The position numbers were made by a program, and so were the translations under genes. From contig NZ_PYMJ01000025.1 in assembly GCF_003025615.1 (NCBI RefSeq), positions 30,916 through 94,915 of the forward strand: DNA of 64,000 nucleotides. Reading direction: 5' to 3'. The notes under the pieces are model-generated. The model saw only the letters and a program-made list of their open reading frames with translations. It made no database searches and was not told the origin of the DNA. This document shows, one piece after another, positions 45,680-53,116 of the stretch. How positions within the stretch are numbered: position 1 is the stretch's first letter; each line of letters opens with the position of its first letter. This DNA comes from Photobacterium frigidiphilum (GTDB taxonomy: Bacteria; Pseudomonadota; Gammaproteobacteria; Enterobacterales; Vibrionaceae).

Positions 45680-45874
45680 CTATTTAACACTCGGTTCTTG
45701 GATTTGATAAAGCTTATGTGTGTCGCAAGGCTCATCACAATCACATTCTTTATCTACACCCACGTTTGCTAAACCACCACAGCTTCCACTGATCGTTTTC
45801 TTTTTCACAACCCAGCCAATAGCCATCGCGGCAATCACTAACAAGAAAATAGCCATAGTTAATACAAATGTCAT
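45680..45874 (-). CDS. nqrM: NqrM-like protein (Na+-NQR maturation family, DUF539)
   Basis: 64 aa with one N-terminal transmembrane helix (about 4-23, IFLLVIAAMAIGW). A cytoplasmic cysteine cluster follows: SCGG (C32) and CDCDEPC (C44, C46, C50). This matches NqrM, which helps place iron in the NqrD/NqrE site of the sodium-pumping NADH:quinone reductase. nqrM normally sits at the end of the nqr operon; here it is in a three-gene set with a NifX-like protein and DUF134. It may be a second copy or a family member for another complex. Its ATG overlaps the NifX-like stop by 4 bases. Confidence 0.8.
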   Translation of the reverse strand: MTFVLTMAIFLLVIAAMAIGWVVKKKTISGSCGGLANVGVDKECDCDEPCDTHKLYQIQEPSVK

Positions 45875-46347
45875 AACGTAAACCCTCCTATCTTAGTTAG
45901 ACCTTGGATTGTTGATTTTCTATTCATAGTGGTGCCAATTTTTATCGGTACGGGTTTCTTCTTGCCAGCACATCCACACCCACAATCGCCTTTATCTCGC
46001 TTGCATGGGCGACCTTGTTCAGCGGTTATCAGGGCTTCTTTTTCTACATTCCCCGTCATTACTGCATCAATAGAGCTACGCTGAGGCACTTTTGTGACAC
46101 TAAAACCCGCATTCAGTAAGCGTCCTAAAGAGCGTTGACCAACATTGCCTAGCACAATTTCTTTAACGCCTAATTCACTCAGTTGACGTTGAATAACTTT
46201 CTTATGCTTACAACCTAACTCTTTACTGCCTGTATTTTCAATGCGCTCTATAAATTGTCCTTTCGAGTCATAAACCATAAAGGCAGCTGCTTTACCAAAG
46301 TGCCCTGCAACTTGAGAGCGAAGAGTGATTGCTATTGCGATACACAT
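45871..46347 (-). CDS. NifX/NifB-type dinitrogenase iron-molybdenum cofactor domain protein
   Basis: 158 aa. The NifX/NafY-like domain fills residues 1-110: MCIAIAIT, the metal-site loop VAGHFGKAAAF (H16), then GCKHKKVIQRQLSELGVKEIVLGNVG in pieces. A cysteine-rich tail follows (C115, then CGCGC at 122-126) plus a basic end. Such proteins in non-diazotrophs carry or store iron-sulfur units; nitrogenase genes are not present here. GAGGAA lies upstream of the ATG at 46347, one base after the DUF134 stop. It overlaps the NqrM-like gene, so all three are one operon. Confidence 0.85.
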   Translation of the reverse strand: MCIAIAITLRSQVAGHFGKAAAFMVYDSKGQFIERIENTGSKELGCKHKKVIQRQLSELGVKEIVLGNVGQRSLGRLLNAGFSVTKVPQRSSIDAVMTGNVEKEALITAEQGRPCKRDKGDCGCGCAGKKKPVPIKIGTTMNRKSTIQGLTKIGGFTL

Positions 46348-46348
46348 A

Positions 46349-46726
46349 TCAGTGTTCCTCTGTTTCAGTCTCAACGATTTCTACGTTTTTAGGCTGAGTA
46401 ATAGATGATGACAAAACCTTTTTTGCCTGACGTTGCGTGTGAGGTAAGTGCGTACTTTGCAAATCGAGCGCCTGCCCCGTCACTAAAGCCTGTGCCACTT
46501 TTTGACGAGCACGAGACACAATACTCCCCAACGTCTGGCGAGATACCCCTAACTCGTGAGCTGCCGCCAATTGCTGCATCCCATTCATATCCACCAAACG
46601 CAGCGCTTCCAATTCATCATCTGCCAAAACTATTGAGGTCAGTTCAGTCATTGGAATGCCGTTAGGCTTAAAACATGAATATGCTGGGCGGCAATTAATT
46701 TTTCGCTGGATCTTTGGTCTACCCAT
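46349..46726 (-). CDS. DUF134 (UPF0251) DNA-binding protein
   Basis: 125 aa. The N-terminus MGRPKIQRKINCRP has the family's conserved arginine-rich/cysteine opening (C12, C18). A helix-turn-helix similar to sigma region 4 lies at about 36-80 (ELEALRLVDMNGMQQLAAAHELGVSRQTLGSIVSRAR in pieces). The tail is low complexity. DUF134 proteins very often sit beside NifX-like genes and are presumed regulators of them; that is inference. It is first of the three-gene operon. Confidence 0.87.
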   Translation of the reverse strand: MGRPKIQRKINCRPAYSCFKPNGIPMTELTSIVLADDELEALRLVDMNGMQQLAAAHELGVSRQTLGSIVSRARQKVAQALVTGQALDLQSTHLPHTQRQAKKVLSSSITQPKNVEIVETETEEH

Positions 46727-47208
46727 AAGCCCCTCACTTTAATTTGAAATATACCGACACCCATTATTGGCGTATGCCAGAAACCATATATTGATCCAAC
46801 ACAGCTAAATACTAAAAATAATCAACGATTATTTAAAAATTGGGTTTCAGAAGAAAATGCTATTAATCATGGTGGATGGGCTGTTGAATCGACTAATAAA
46901 GAAACATACAGAGGAAATAGAACAAATCAAGCTAACGTAATAATATGCAGTGAAAAGCGCATAAAACCATACAATACAACCACTAAACAGTACTTCAACA
47001 CTCGATTAAAGAGTATTTAAATTCAATCCAACAAGGCATATCTGACAACAACAAACAGCATATTATGCTAAGAGTAAATATCAGTCACTAAAATTAGACT
47101 GCTCACTTTAATTTAACATTATTATTATGCTGATAGAGTCACATCTTTGTAATGCAAATAGTTTTATAATACGCACCGTTGAAAAACGAATTCAAGGTTG
47201 AATTTTAT
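46727..47208. other. AT-rich region upstream of the DUF134 operon, with a start-less open frame
   Basis: About 480 bases of low GC. One plus-strand frame, 46748-47020, stays open for 91 codons but has no ATG, GTG or TTG start. It reads as an Asn/Thr/Lys-rich sequence I do not recognise. It may be a decayed gene or chance. Otherwise it holds the promoters of DUF134 and the small protein. Confidence 0.5.
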
Positions 47209-47412
47209 ATGCGCATGTTCAAACGCTACCTGCCTAAGCTTATCGCTAAGCATGTAAGCCGTTTATTTAGTGGAAGAATATATATTGATGGCCGAGGAGG
47301 CTATCAGTTCGACAAAGGAATGTTACTTGTGCCAGTAAAAGCCCAAGAGCGACATTATAAAACCGTGAACGAGGTTAATTTCGAGATTAAACGCTTAAAA
47401 GAAGTCTATTAA
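47209..47412 (+). CDS. Small basic hypothetical protein
   Basis: 67 aa, not recognised. The N-terminus is strongly basic and amphipathic (MRMFKRYLPKLIAKHVSRLF), followed by SGRIYIDGRGGYQFDKG and a KRLKEV helix. There is no signal peptide or cysteine. AAGG lies 11 bases before the ATG; a TTG at 47179 or ATG at 47215 are alternative starts. It is followed by a strong terminator, which supports a real transcript. The protein looks ordered rather than random. It is isolated between the DUF134 operon and gcvH. Confidence 0.65.
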   Translation: MRMFKRYLPKLIAKHVSRLFSGRIYIDGRGGYQFDKGMLLVPVKAQERHYKTVNEVNFEIKRLKEVY

Positions 47413-47436
47413 TGACACTGTTCATTATCTTATTCT

Positions 47437-47488
47437 AAAAAGCCCACCGAGTACTTATGAGTAATAAGGTACTTTGGTGGGCTTTTTT
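47437..47488. terminator. Strong hairpin terminator between the small protein gene and gcvH
   Basis: AAAAGCCCACC...GTAC and GTAC...GGTGGGCTTTTTT form a long stem with T runs on both strands, placed between two convergent genes. Confidence 0.9.
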
Positions 47489-47528
47489 ACTTTTTAGCGC
47501 AGAATCATTATGACTCTTATCGACTCAA

Positions 47529-47921
47529 TTATTCAGTCTCATCGATGAGGCTTTGATAACCTTCAGGATCAAGCAAATCATCAAATTCGCCGTCATCTTC
47601 CGCTTTAATTTGAAATAACCAGCCATCACCATATGGATCACTGTTTACCAGTTCTGGGGAATCACTCAGTTCTTCATTCACAGCAACCACGACCCCTGTA
47701 AGCGGAGCATAAATATCAGATGCTGCTTTCACCGATTCGGCAACAGCACAGTCTTCACCCACTTCGGTATCAGAATCAACGTCTGGAACATCAATAAAAA
47801 CCATATCACCTAACAGTGCCTGTGCATGGTCAGTAATACCGACAGTATAGATACCGTCACCTTCAGAACGTACCCATTCGTGGGTGTTAGAGAATCTCAA
47901 TTCAGAGGGAACATAACTCAT
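47529..47921 (-). CDS. gcvH: Glycine cleavage system H protein
   Basis: Lipoyl carrier that shuttles the aminomethyl group between GcvP, GcvT and Lpd. At 130 aa it is full length. The lipoylated lysine is K65 in AVAESVKAASDIYAPL. The C-terminal DPYGDGWLFQIK is typical. In E. coli gcvT-gcvH-gcvP follow ubiI. Here only gcvH remains beside ubiI, flanked by terminators, so gcvT and gcvP must be elsewhere. I see no glycine riboswitch in the 284 bases upstream. Confidence 0.97.
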   Translation of the reverse strand: MSYVPSELRFSNTHEWVRSEGDGIYTVGITDHAQALLGDMVFIDVPDVDSDTEVGEDCAVAESVKAASDIYAPLTGVVVAVNEELSDSPELVNSDPYGDGWLFQIKAEDDGEFDDLLDPEGYQSLIDETE

Positions 47922-48132
47922 GGTGTAACTTCCTTATGAAATGGCTGCTTTACTCGTGTTAGGTTCGATTGAAGCAGATGATGAAAACACATAAAACAAT
48001 GCCAAATCAGATAGCTTGCATGAAATACAGGTTACCGTTTTAGCGCTAGCGCACACGACATTGATTTCTTGTATTTACTGTAGGAGAAAAAAACAATTTT
48101 GTGATCACTTTATGTTTTAAATTATCAAAAAC

Positions 48133-48166
48133 AAAAAAAGACCACCTCTATTAAGGTAGCCTTTTT
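48133..48166 (-). terminator. Rho-independent terminator after ubiI
   Basis: On the minus strand GGCTACCT, a 6-base loop and AGGTGGTC (three G-T pairs), followed by seven T, 39 bases after the ubiI stop. It separates ubiI from gcvH. Confidence 0.8.
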
Positions 48167-48205
48167 ATAATCACATCAGGTCTGTATGACGAAAAACAGT
48201 AATAC

Positions 48206-49414
48206 TTAGCGTTTAGCTAGATCCGGTAATTCACCCGATAACCCTAAAGCACGGCGCATAAATTCATCTTTCACACCCGGTGCTTTATCGGCAAATAACA
48301 TGCCTAAGTCACGAACCAGTTTTTTAGCCGGATTACTGCCATCGAATAAATCACGGAAGCCCTGCATGGTAGTGATCATCTTCGCAGCTTCTGCTTTACG
48401 CCAACGCTCATAATGACGCAGATTGCTCTTCTGACCAATATCTTGTTCTTTCTGCCATAACGCTTTTAGCTCTTGCGCTAGGCTCGCGGCATCTAACAAA
48501 CCGAGGTTAACGCCCTGACCCGCTAAGGGATGGATCGTATGAGCAGCATCGCCGACTAATGCAACACGTTCACGCACAAAATCACGGGCATATCGCATCT
48601 TTAATGGAAATGCTTGACGCTGCCCTTCAACTTTACATAAGCCTAAACGGTTATCAAATGCCGCTGTCAGTGATTTATTAAATTCGCTATCAGACAACCC
48701 ACACAGCTGTTCTGCTTCTTCTGGTGCTACCGACCATACGATAGAACACAAATCGCTTTCAGCCAGCGGCAAGAAAGCTAACGGTCCTTGTGGACGAAAA
48801 ACCTGGCGAGCTGTTTTATCATGAGCTTCAGCACAGCGAATATTGGCAACAATGGCACTGTGCCCATAATCCCAATGCGTTAATGGGATATCTAATTGAC
48901 GACGTACCCATGAGTTAGCGCCATCAGCACCCACCACTAATTTTGCCGTTAAGCTCTTACCCGACTCCATCGTTAACCATGCTTCGCTTTCACCAAAAGC
49001 AATGTTTTGGCATCGCTCTGGGGCCATTAAGGTGACGTTACTAAGCTGTTTGATACGATCGAGTAATGCTAGCTGAATAACGCGGTTTTCAACGATATGG
49101 CCTAAATCAGGTTGTGATAACCTTTCTGCATCGAATTGAATCTTGGCAAAGCTATCTTGCTCCCATACTTCCATTCGGTTGTACGGGCTGAATCGGCGAG
49201 ACTCTATACCTTGCCAAGCGCCTACTCTACGTAAAATACGTTCACTCGCGCGGCTTAAGGCTGACACACGTACATCCGGCAATAAAGCCAATTCAGGATC
49301 AGGTAATTGTCCTTCAATAACAGCAACACGCAATTCCGTTTCAGCTAATGCAGCTGCCAGAGTTAAACCCACCATACCGCCACCAATAATGGCAACATCA
49401 ACACTCTGCATCAT
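48206..49414 (-). CDS. ubiI: 2-polyprenylphenol hydroxylase UbiI (VisC)
   Basis: FAD monooxygenase for C5 hydroxylation in aerobic ubiquinone synthesis. At 402 aa it shows FAD motif VAIIGGGMVGLTLA at residue 7, DG motif VVGADGANSWVRRQ near 165, and the second FAD motif RVALVGDAAHTIHPLAGQGVNLGL in pieces near 290. It lies 2 bases after ubiH and resembles it throughout (paralogue). UbiF is a third relative; the C-terminal region and position next to ubiH favour UbiI. Confidence 0.93.
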   Translation of the reverse strand: MMQSVDVAIIGGGMVGLTLAAALAETELRVAVIEGQLPDPELALLPDVRVSALSRASERILRRVGAWQGIESRRFSPYNRMEVWEQDSFAKIQFDAERLSQPDLGHIVENRVIQLALLDRIKQLSNVTLMAPERCQNIAFGESEAWLTMESGKSLTAKLVVGADGANSWVRRQLDIPLTHWDYGHSAIVANIRCAEAHDKTARQVFRPQGPLAFLPLAESDLCSIVWSVAPEEAEQLCGLSDSEFNKSLTAAFDNRLGLCKVEGQRQAFPLKMRYARDFVRERVALVGDAAHTIHPLAGQGVNLGLLDAASLAQELKALWQKEQDIGQKSNLRHYERWRKAEAAKMITTMQGFRDLFDGSNPAKKLVRDLGMLFADKAPGVKDEFMRRALGLSGELPDLAKR

Positions 49415-49416
49415 GA

Positions 49417-50625
49417 TTATCGTTCTACCTGTCCCATTGCACGCCTTAACAGCGGTGCTTTTAACGTATCAAAAAGATTCATAGCCATAAGCCCCGTGTT
49501 TCGACCAGCAACAAGAGGAAAACTATCATTCGCAAATACACTCACTAATCCTGCCGTCATCAACACGGTTGCTTGACGATCAGGTAGTCGACGTTGTCGA
49601 TAACGGCTCAACACCGCCGCATCACCAACATCTTCGTCTTGCTCAAAACTATTAACCACTTCTTCGGCTAATGTCATAACATCACGCAAGCCTAAATTAA
49701 AGCCTTGCCCTGCAATCGGATGTAATGTCTGTGCGGCATTACCCACCACAGCCACACGGTGAGACGTTAACACTTCAGACTGGCGAAGTAATAACGGGTA
49801 TGCAGCACGCTTACCTGTTTTAACGAGTTCACCCAAACGCCAACCAAACGTACTTTGTAATTCTGCTAAAAAGCGAGCGTCATCCCAGCTCATCACCATT
49901 GATTGGTATTCAGGTTTAATGCACCACACCAATGAGCTCCGCCCTTCCGACATTGGCAATAACGCCACTGGGCCATAGGGCGTAAAACGCTCAAAAGCTC
50001 GACCTTGGTGTGCTTGTGCTGTGGTAATGTTGGCAATAATTGCGACTTGTTCAAAGTCATGCTCATGCCGCCCAATCCCTAAAAGATCACAGCAACTCGA
50101 GAGTGCACCGTCAGCAGTCACTAACAATTGCGTTTGGATCTGCTCGCCGGAATCCAGACAAAGCGTAACATTTTGCTGAGTACGTGAAATATCAACAATC
50201 GAATCAGGGCAATATAACGCTATGTTATCTAAATCATTTAACTGCTGGTGAAATAACTCCCCAGCATCCGCTAATTCAATAACATAGCCAAGCGCATCAA
50301 TCGCTTGCTCTTCTGCATCTAATCGTACAATACCAGCATGACCACGATCAGAAACATGAATGTGAGCGATAGACGTAGCAACCGACGATAGCGTAGACCA
50401 TACACCAATTTTACTCAGTAAACGGCTCGAGCCGAATGACACCGCAATACTACGCGCATCATAACCTGGGTGTTGGTCTATATTCGGTGTAACAGCTTCG
50501 ACTACAGCAACACGTAATTGACGTTTAATGTCTCGTTCGCTACTAAGCTTGTTCAGTGCAATAGCAAGTGTCGCCCCCGCCATTGCCCCACCAGCAATCA
50601 CTACATCATACTGCTTCACATTCAC
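49417..50625 (-). CDS. ubiH: 2-octaprenyl-6-methoxyphenyl hydroxylase UbiH
   Basis: FAD monooxygenase for C1 hydroxylation in aerobic ubiquinone synthesis. At 402 aa: FAD motif YDVVIAGGAMAGATLAIAL at the N-terminus, LLVTADGALSSC as the DG motif, and RVAVVGNAAQTLHPIAGQGFNLGLRD in pieces. In the second FAD motif the usual GDAAH is GNAAQ, a known UbiH variation. It follows ygfB by 79 bases and precedes ubiI. pepP, which separates ygfB and ubiH in E. coli, is missing. Confidence 0.93.
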   Translation of the reverse strand: MNVKQYDVVIAGGAMAGATLAIALNKLSSERDIKRQLRVAVVEAVTPNIDQHPGYDARSIAVSFGSSRLLSKIGVWSTLSSVATSIAHIHVSDRGHAGIVRLDAEEQAIDALGYVIELADAGELFHQQLNDLDNIALYCPDSIVDISRTQQNVTLCLDSGEQIQTQLLVTADGALSSCCDLLGIGRHEHDFEQVAIIANITTAQAHQGRAFERFTPYGPVALLPMSEGRSSLVWCIKPEYQSMVMSWDDARFLAELQSTFGWRLGELVKTGKRAAYPLLLRQSEVLTSHRVAVVGNAAQTLHPIAGQGFNLGLRDVMTLAEEVVNSFEQDEDVGDAAVLSRYRQRRLPDRQATVLMTAGLVSVFANDSFPLVAGRNTGLMAMNLFDTLKAPLLRRAMGQVER

Positions 50626-50704
50626 TCCCTTAATTCACGCTATGGCTCTTCGCTATTGATGAATCTTCACTATTTATGAACCTAATTATTTATGAAGCTA
50701 GCTA

Positions 50705-51373
50705 TTAATGTACTGTCGGTTTGTCATCTTGTTCTTTTTGAGCGATATCTTCAGGTGTACCAGCAACCGTTGGCAGTTCAACAGAGCTTGGGCGTTCACC
50801 TAACTCAACTAAACAGGTCAAAACACACATAGGTACATGTTCAAGTACTTGCTCGAAAAATTCGGCTTGCTCAGCTAACTCTTCATCTTCATCAATGCCT
50901 AACAAAGCAATTTCTTGTAACTCTGCCAGTACTTCATTCACTTCAGCTGAGAACTGCGTTTTATCTAACCCCATTAAACCTAAACCAGAAATAAAACTGC
51001 TAACCCATTCTGTTAGGGCTTCAGCGCGATCAACCAGATCAGAATTCTCATCAGGGATCAATAAAGTGAAGTTGAAAATGCTGTTCGTTAATTCAGATGC
51101 TGTAGAGGTAAATACCGTGTGTGCCATACCGCTCAGTTCAACTGTCGCAGCATTAAATACAGTGCGTACAACGCCTTTAGCGCCATCAAGTAAAGGCTTA
51201 CCTTCATTGGCATAATCCGCAACAGGGCCTAACCAGTTATCGTCTTCTACGTTTAGACCGCCAGAAATCATTCCCGTCAGCAAACCATGAAGTTCTGATG
51301 GTGACACAGAAAAACCGTGCGTTTTTAATTCACTTTCAATCGCTTCAAAGCTGGGTAACTTCACTTCGTTCAT
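50705..51373 (-). CDS. ygfB: YgfB family protein (UPF0149)
   Basis: Soluble protein (222 aa) of the YecA/YgfB fold. Conserved parts are ELHGLLTGMISGG near residue 25 and LTEWVSSFISGLGLMG near 125. Its role is poorly known; in Pseudomonas YgfB affects beta-lactamase regulation. The C-terminus (SSVELPTVAGTPEDIAQKEQDDK in pieces) is longer than in E. coli YgfB (about 190 aa). The ATG at 51373 (MNEVKLPSF) fits the family; an upstream extension is ignored. It is divergent from zapA, as usual. Confidence 0.92.
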   Translation of the reverse strand: MNEVKLPSFEAIESELKTHGFSVSPSELHGLLTGMISGGLNVEDDNWLGPVADYANEGKPLLDGAKGVVRTVFNAATVELSGMAHTVFTSTASELTNSIFNFTLLIPDENSDLVDRAEALTEWVSSFISGLGLMGLDKTQFSAEVNEVLAELQEIALLGIDEDEELAEQAEFFEQVLEHVPMCVLTCLVELGERPSSVELPTVAGTPEDIAQKEQDDKPTVH

Positions 51374-51648
51374 GCGGCTTTTTACCTTATGTTCATTGGC
51401 GTCATCTATAATATGGTATGCTACCACTTAGCCTTAAAACAGGCTAATACCCTTTCTGTAAACCGTCGACATGTTTGTTATTGCATTAGTTTGCAACAAA
51501 CTGGTTAATATCTGAATAGTTGGCCAGTATTCATCATAAAGCGTGATTAACAAGCTTGCATGTTGAAAGGGCTTTTTTTATATTGACCACCTATCGCAAG
51601 CAAAATGTTGACGTTACAGCATTTTGGCACGGAGCAGATTAGAATTTT

Positions 51649-51951
51649 ATGAGTACTCAGGCAGTTGAAATTGAAGTTTTGGGCAGAACCTTAAAGGTTA
51701 ACTGTCCAGCTGGTCAGGAAGATGCATTGCGTGAAGCAGCTACGGATTTTGATCAACGTCTAAAAGATATGTCTGAGCGCACTAAAGTGACAAATCCCGA
51801 GCAACTCTTAATGTTTGCTGGGTTAAATGTGTGCAATGAAATGCATTTAGAACGAAAAGAACATAAAGGCAATGCTTCTAATTTTTCAAATAGAATCAAC
51901 CTATTAACAGAAACTTTAGATAAAGCTTTGCAAAATCAACCAAAGCGTTGA
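51649..51951 (+). CDS. zapA: Cell division protein ZapA
   Basis: Binds and bundles FtsZ filaments at the division ring. At 100 aa it has an N-terminal globular part (VEIEVLGRTLKVNCPAGQEDALREAA in pieces) and a C-terminal coiled coil (about 65-98, RINLLTETLDKAL). It is directly followed by 6S RNA and fau, the standard gammaproteobacterial order, which supports both calls. Confidence 0.96.
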   Translation: MSTQAVEIEVLGRTLKVNCPAGQEDALREAATDFDQRLKDMSERTKVTNPEQLLMFAGLNVCNEMHLERKEHKGNASNFSNRINLLTETLDKALQNQPKR

Positions 51952-51956
51952 TAATA

Positions 51957-52141
51957 AATTGACCCTAGGGTGTACGTCAGTGTGTCAACGTCCCCGAGCC
52001 GATAAGCAAATAACCCGGATCAGCTTTTATTAGCTATTGTGCAAGCTCAGCTCGACTGAGAAGCCTGCGGCTAATGTTGCTGAACCACCTTGAACATCTG
52101 GTTCAAGGGCCTAGATGCGCAACGGCACCTTGGGGCATACC
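51957..52141 (+). ncRNA. ssrS: 6S RNA
   Basis: About 185-nt RNA that mimics an open promoter and sequesters the sigma70 holoenzyme in stationary phase. The ends pair: CCCTAGGGTG at 51963-51972 with CACCTTGGGG at 52126-52135. CCCCGAGCCGATA near the 5' side and CCTTGAACATCTGGTTCAAGGGC near the 3' side, in pieces, match conserved 6S segments. It lies between zapA and fau, its position in E. coli. Exact ends are estimated by a few bases. Confidence 0.93.
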
Positions 52142-52230
52142 GCCTTTTACTACGAGCTACGATCTGAGTGTCTTCACTCTTATCTGAATTTACCCTCTAG
52201 CATCGAACAACCTCAGTCATTGGATGACCC

Positions 52231-52836
52231 ATGAGTTCACTTGTTCAGCAACCAACATCACCCCGGCAGCAGATACGCCAACAAATTCGACAAGCTCGCC
52301 GTGCATTATCAAAAGATGAGCAGCACACTGCAAGCCAACAGCTTTTGTCGCAATTCAAACAATTGCCTTACGTATCGTCAGCACAACACATCGCTTTATA
52401 TCTAGCTAACGACGGCGAAATAGATACGCTCCCGTTAATACAGTGGTTATGGCAACAACAAAAATCCGTCTACTTACCGGTACTCCACCCTTTCAGCCAA
52501 GGGCATTTATTGTTTTTGCATTACACAGCTCAAACCCGCATGACGACGAATAAATACAAGATTAAAGAGCCCGTGCTCGATGTCCGCCTTGTAAAGCCAG
52601 TTCCTGTACTTGATATTATTTTTACCCCTTTGGTCGCATTCGATAAAACAGGCCAACGACTTGGCATGGGCGGAGGATATTATGATCGTACACTTTCTGC
52701 TTGGCATAGCCACAAAACGGGACCTCGCCCTATAGGCTTGGCACACGATTGCCAACAGGTAAATAGTCTGCCTCATGAAGCATGGGATGTCCCCTTATCT
52801 GACATCATTACGCCATCGGGTCATTTTAATTGGTAA
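52231..52836 (+). CDS. fau: 5-formyltetrahydrofolate cyclo-ligase
   Basis: Converts 5-formyl-THF to 5,10-methenyl-THF with ATP, recovering inhibitory folate. At 201 aa it has the basic N-terminal helix RQQIRQQIRQARRAL. The C-terminal phosphate-binding motif is FDKTGQRLGMGGGYYDRTL. GLAHDCQQV follows. It lies downstream of 6S RNA and may be co-transcribed with it, as reported for ygfA in E. coli. An intrinsic terminator follows. Confidence 0.95.
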   Translation: MSSLVQQPTSPRQQIRQQIRQARRALSKDEQHTASQQLLSQFKQLPYVSSAQHIALYLANDGEIDTLPLIQWLWQQQKSVYLPVLHPFSQGHLLFLHYTAQTRMTTNKYKIKEPVLDVRLVKPVPVLDIIFTPLVAFDKTGQRLGMGGGYYDRTLSAWHSHKTGPRPIGLAHDCQQVNSLPHEAWDVPLSDIITPSGHFNW

Positions 52837-52902
52837 CCGTTCCCTCCAAATCTGTAGGAAAAATCACCACAAACAAGAATTCCCCCCCTTTCCTCTCAGA
52901 GG

Positions 52903-52936
52903 AAAAAGCCAACACAACGCAAACGTTTGGCTTTTT
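52903..52936 (+). terminator. Rho-independent terminator after fau
   Basis: AAAAAGCCAA and TTGGCTTTTT pair over a 14-base loop, about 65 bases after fau. The loop and 3' arm contain ACGCAAACGTTTGG, resembling a LacI/PurR-family operator. Confidence 0.8.
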
Positions 52937-53116
52937 ATGTGCCACAACTGATGCTCTAAATATTTGTTATTCATGGATTTATACTTTTTGTTTTTAAAAA
53001 CAAAGATCTCAGTCAAAAAAATCTCCTGACGAGCCATATACTCTTCGCTATAATCAGCGCTCTGATTGGATCAGATAACTGTTCAGTTTGGTATTAGCCA
53101 TTACTAGGAGAAAGGC

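Noticed and set aside
45871..46347. Nitrogen-fixation genes suggested by the NifX-like domain
   Set aside because: No nifHDK, nifB or nifE/N neighbours; this domain family is common in bacteria that do not fix nitrogen.
46734..47116. Short similar sequences (CTCACTT...AATTT) flanking the AT-rich region near DUF134
   Set aside because: The two copies differ by an indel and the match is too short to claim a target-site duplication.
47922..48132. Glycine riboswitch before gcvH
   Set aside because: The conserved glycine aptamer segments are not seen on the gcvH strand.
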